Part shown: positions 61,301 through 64,000 of the stretch, piece by piece
Layout: every line of letters begins with the position of its first letter
Position numbering within the stretch: position 1 is the first letter of the stretch
DNA from: Sordaria brevicollis
Taxonomy: Eukaryota > Ascomycota > Sordariomycetes > Sordariales > Sordariaceae
DNA: 64,000 nucleotides
Direction of reading: 5' to 3'
Assembly (NCBI GenBank): GCA_033439795.1
Contig: JAUTDP010000010.1
Location: 496,001 to 560,000 of the forward strand
Notes under the pieces: model-generated
The model's database searches: none
What the model was told of the DNA's origin: nothing
The model's input: only the letters and a program-made list of their open reading frames with translations
Translations under genes and position numbers: made by a program

Positions 61301-62704
61301 GCGCGGGAAGAGTTTCGAACATGCCATACGGGCGTAAAATCGGATGGCAAATGGACGATTTTCCTGCTTCTCAGAGATGGCTTTGCCACGAAAGAATGGC
61401 ACAGCAGCAAGCCACTGGTAACACGGAGATGATCCCAAGCTCAAGGCAACCCCAATTTCGCGATATAAGGCAACCGCCCATGTGGTCAACTACCATATGC
61501 CTCTGTTAACTTTGAGGCTCTGTGAGGGCAAGGGGGCAACATCGGTCAGCTACTGAGCCTTCTAGTTACCATGATCACTCCTCCATTGTGTTTTTCCACC
61601 TTTTCTTGACCAGAAACCTTGAAGATAAGCCAGGGAGAAACTGAACAAAGAAATACCAATCCTGAACCCTGCAATGTCACTCCGTTGGCATGTACGCATC
61701 TTTGTCCACTTCATACACTTCCACTTCCTTCGCCGTTGATACGTATCGGCACGAGTTTCATAACAGAGCCAACTATTACCCGAGGGATGATGACATTGGC
61801 TGCAAAAGGAAGATCCGGGGAGATCGGATCGTCGAAGAGGGGTATGGCAGAGGGTGGTGTCGGAGAAGCGGCTCGGTTATGTTTCTGTTTCCTGTTCCAT
61901 GTGCCGTTTTGTTTCTCGAAGTTCGATGCTCCCTTGTGTGAAATGATGAGTGTTGGGGGTTGTGTGAAGTTGGGAGCTTTCATTGAGGGAAGTCTGGCTG
62001 ATGGGGCAACCAATACAAACAAAGTGAAGCTGGTTACTGACTGGACAAAGCATGGCAACATGGGCCGTTGGCAGCCAATACCTATGTCGGCTTATAGGAC
62101 AGAGAGCAAGGAGGAGGAGGCATGGACTCAGCATTCACGCACTTGCTTTCAGTCTCCCGTGTGGAATATCAACTGCAAAACGCTGCGATATCAACACAAG
62201 CACAACTTGCCAGAATGTTACTCATATCGTTCGTTATCTGGGTGAATCAAAGAAAAGTGACGTCAACCCTGAACTTTTGGACTTTGAGTTCAAGGTTTGG
62301 GTGCAGCTCGAGGGGAAGAGGAGATGGAATGGGCGCTACCCCCCAAATGGGCATGGCTTCGATCCGCAGTCCATGTGCTGAAAGCTATGGAGCCAAGGGG
62401 CCGCCAAGGGCTGCGCCGACCACCTCCAAGGACTGCCAAGGGGGTCTTGAGCTGGAAAATAAGAAATGGGAAATGTCCAAGAAAGAGGTTGGAATCCTGT
62501 TTTGGCTTTTGATGAACTTTCCGCCGGCGGTCTCGTGAATAGAAGTGGTGGGGAGGGTCACAAGGTGTCGTCGGGTTGGTAGTGGTGTTCGTGTTGTTGT
62601 CGGTGTTGATTTTGGTGTCGCTGACTGAGCAGCGGAGGAAAATCCCAGAATTGAAGATTTCTGGATGCGGAAGCTGAAAAAGGGCAGGCCATTGGGAGGG
62701 CGGT
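58341..62704. other. Island DNA without a recognised gene
   Basis: About 4.4 kb of normal composition. Frames up to 208 codons exist (61619-62245, plus) but lack domains, and neighbouring frames are equally open. Some minus-strand stretches (60.6-60.9 and 61.1-61.4 kb) read like protein for 50-80 residues and may be fragments of broken genes. I saw no RNA gene. Confidence 0.4.
58814..58841. repeat. 28-bp near-perfect palindrome
   Basis: ATGCACGCTCTC followed by TAGAGAGAGAGTGCAT; the two halves pair except at about one position pair. Lies about 470 bp upstream of the small-protein gene start. Confidence 0.5.
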
Positions 62705-62759
62705 ATCCAGGTCCGCGCAACGCCCTCCAAAGTCCATTTTAGGCAATTTACTGTGCCAC
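62705..62759 (+). repeat. Left arm of a 55-bp inverted repeat
   Basis: It begins ATCCAGGTCCGCGCAAC and ends GTGCCAC. The arm is repeated in inverted orientation at 62966-63020 with 51 of 55 positions identical; the spacer is 206 bp. Weaker similarity continues outward for about 20 bp. Confidence 0.88.
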
Positions 62760-62965
62760 AACAACAATGTCTCTCAACACTTCTATTCCTGAACCTACCA
62801 CACTCAATTTAAAAGATAGAATCCCCATTCAAATTCCCAACCTTTGTTTCCATCTATTTTATTCCGATACTTAGCGGAGGAGAGCAAAAAGCCGGGTATT
62901 GGGGGCGCTGAGTTTCGTAGAAGGGATTTCCAAAAAGTCACTTTTTGTCCGTGCGGTGGCTAAAG
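62760..62965. other. Spacer between the inverted-repeat arms
   Basis: 206 bp, somewhat AT-richer than its flanks, with no open frame of note. It would be the loop of a hairpin if transcribed. Confidence 0.6.
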
Positions 62966-63020
62966 GTGGCACGGAAAATTGCCTAAAATGGACTTTGGAG
63001 GAGGTTGCGCGGACCTGGAT
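62966..63020 (-). repeat. Right arm of a 55-bp inverted repeat
   Basis: Reverse complement of 62705-62759 with four mismatches. It begins GTGGCACGGAAAATTGCC and ends GACCTGGAT. Confidence 0.88.
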
Positions 63021-64000
63021 GCACACTCCCGGCCATTGTCCATTGCAACTTGGGATGACAGCTGGGAATATGGGACCAAGTGAGACACCGCCAGCTGGTG
63101 GATCCGAGTTCCCGCCGGGATGTGCATCTGCCATGCTTGCCAAGCCAAGTGTCGGGCACTTGTTCGACTCTGGGTTCACCTTTCCAGGCGCTCCTTCTCC
63201 CGTATGCGGATGGGTCCTAACCCCAAGTTCTGATGCCTGATTGGCCAGAATATGATCTCTCAGCCCGCCTAGCCCCAGCCCAGCAGAGGGAAAGAAGCGG
63301 GCGTTCCGTCCAGAGTGCAGCACCGGGCAGTCCTGGCAGTCCCAGTCCAGCATCGGGGGCGGGCGAGCGAAGGAAGAAAGGACTCCAAAAAGTTGCGGTT
63401 GCAGTCACAGCCCGCCAACAACTGCAACAATCCAATAACATTTCCAAAACCAGAAGCCGGTGCCAGAGTCCAGAGTCCAGATTGGCCGATCCCAGTCTGT
63501 CTGCCCTGAGTTGCCCTGAGTTGCTGACGCTCTCTCACACCCTCGTTTGCACTGCGTAATCATCCGCCTTCCCCTCGCTTCAGTCATTCGCCATTCTCTT
63601 TTTGCTCTTTGTCACTTGCTTTTTTCTTTTTTCCGATTCCCTTTTTGCCATTCTGCCGCCCAAACCTCGCCAACATCATCGACTCGACGAAACCGCCGAC
63701 ATTCGCTTTGGTTCTCCCGACGACTCCTCGATTTTCGAGTTTCCCGACTCTGCCGCCGTTGATGACAAGGACGACGGGATAATCATCAATCGTTCAGCTT
63801 TGACGACAGCACTTCGCACCGTCTGTCCGTCCGCTCGCTTGGACTGATCTAATCGGAGAGGAACACTCGGACATTACCAGGGAAATACACTGAGGGAAGA
63901 TCCGCGTACTTGTCTGCCCAGACAACAACCCCCGGACGGCAAAGGGACCAACTGAATCAGGCACAACCACCATCGTTTCTTCAGCAATCTCGTCGTCATC
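63021..64000 (+). promoter_or_regulatory. Possible promoter/5' leader of a gene beyond the window
   Basis: From about 63540 to 63660 the plus strand is strongly pyrimidine-rich (CTTTTTGCTCTTTG, CTTGCTTTTTTC), typical of transcription-start regions in filamentous fungi. An 81-codon frame at 63602-63847 has an acidic C-terminal half (DDSSIFEFPDSAAVDDKDD) and could be a short upstream ORF. No family match was seen, and no TATA box could be assigned. Confidence 0.3.

Noticed and set aside
61619..62245. 208-codon plus-strand open frame
   Set aside because: No domain or family resemblance; Cys-rich central part looks like chance translation. Could be revisited with transcript data.
1..64000. rRNA genes, standard tRNA genes or mitochondrial DNA
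   Set aside because: AT-richness first suggested mitochondrial DNA, but LTR retroelements, the RIP pattern and spliceosomal introns show nuclear DNA. No intact tRNA or rRNA segment was recognised.

Overview
The window looks like nuclear DNA of a filamentous ascomycete (Pezizomycotina). Two blocks (about 1-16740 and 26130-51027) are extremely AT-rich. They almost lack the dinucleotides CA and TG but keep CG, which is the footprint of repeat-induced point mutation (RIP, CpA to TpA). Between and after them lie two base-balanced islands (about 16741-26130 and 51028-64000). They carry intron-containing genes with short fungal introns, GT/AG sites and branch-point-like CTGAC boxes. This is the bipartite, isochore-like layout known from several plant-associated Dothideomycetes and similar fungi; I cannot name the species.

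AT-rich block 1 holds the pol region of a decayed Ty3/Gypsy chromovirus (reverse transcriptase about 2.8-3.2 kb, integrase 4.4-4.8 kb, chromodomain 5.2-5.4 kb). A complete but RIP-mutated second Gypsy element follows at 7423-15094. It has two 246-bp LTRs, an ATAAC target duplication, a polypurine tract, and protease, RT, RNase H, integrase and chromodomain relics, plus an unexplained 2-kb 3' segment. A less mutated patch at 15.5-15.85 kb contains a decayed tRNA-like sequence.

Island 1 contains one gene I can defend: a two-exon bHLH transcription factor with an SREBP-type basic region, on the minus strand. Its right edge carries a 342-bp MITE with 26-bp terminal inverted repeats and a TA duplication. 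The rest of the island shows no recognisable gene.

AT-rich block 2 contains a third Gypsy element (36169-43527; 295-bp LTRs, ATTAT duplication, zinc knuckle, RT, integrase). It sits in or next to a minus-strand SNF2-type helicase relic. The block also holds unidentified decayed reading frames, tandem repeats and many small palindromes built on CTAATTAG or TTTAATTAAA.

Island 2 carries a three-exon cytochrome P450 (pisatin-demethylase-like group) at 52786-54500. It converges on a four-exon CmcJ/NvfI/AsaB-type oxygenase at 54537-56536, with only 36 bp between the stop codons. The two enzyme types often co-occur in fungal secondary metabolism, so a small biosynthetic pair is plausible. A small Ser/Gly/Tyr-rich two-exon protein follows at 57890-58340. 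The remaining DNA to 64 kb shows no recognised gene, but has a 55-bp inverted repeat pair around 62.7-63.0 kb and a pyrimidine-rich, promoter-like end.

All assignments were read by eye from the sequence. Relics in AT-rich DNA were recognised from motif order, accepting TAA/TAG stops as RIP products of CAA, CAG or TGG. No database search was possible.
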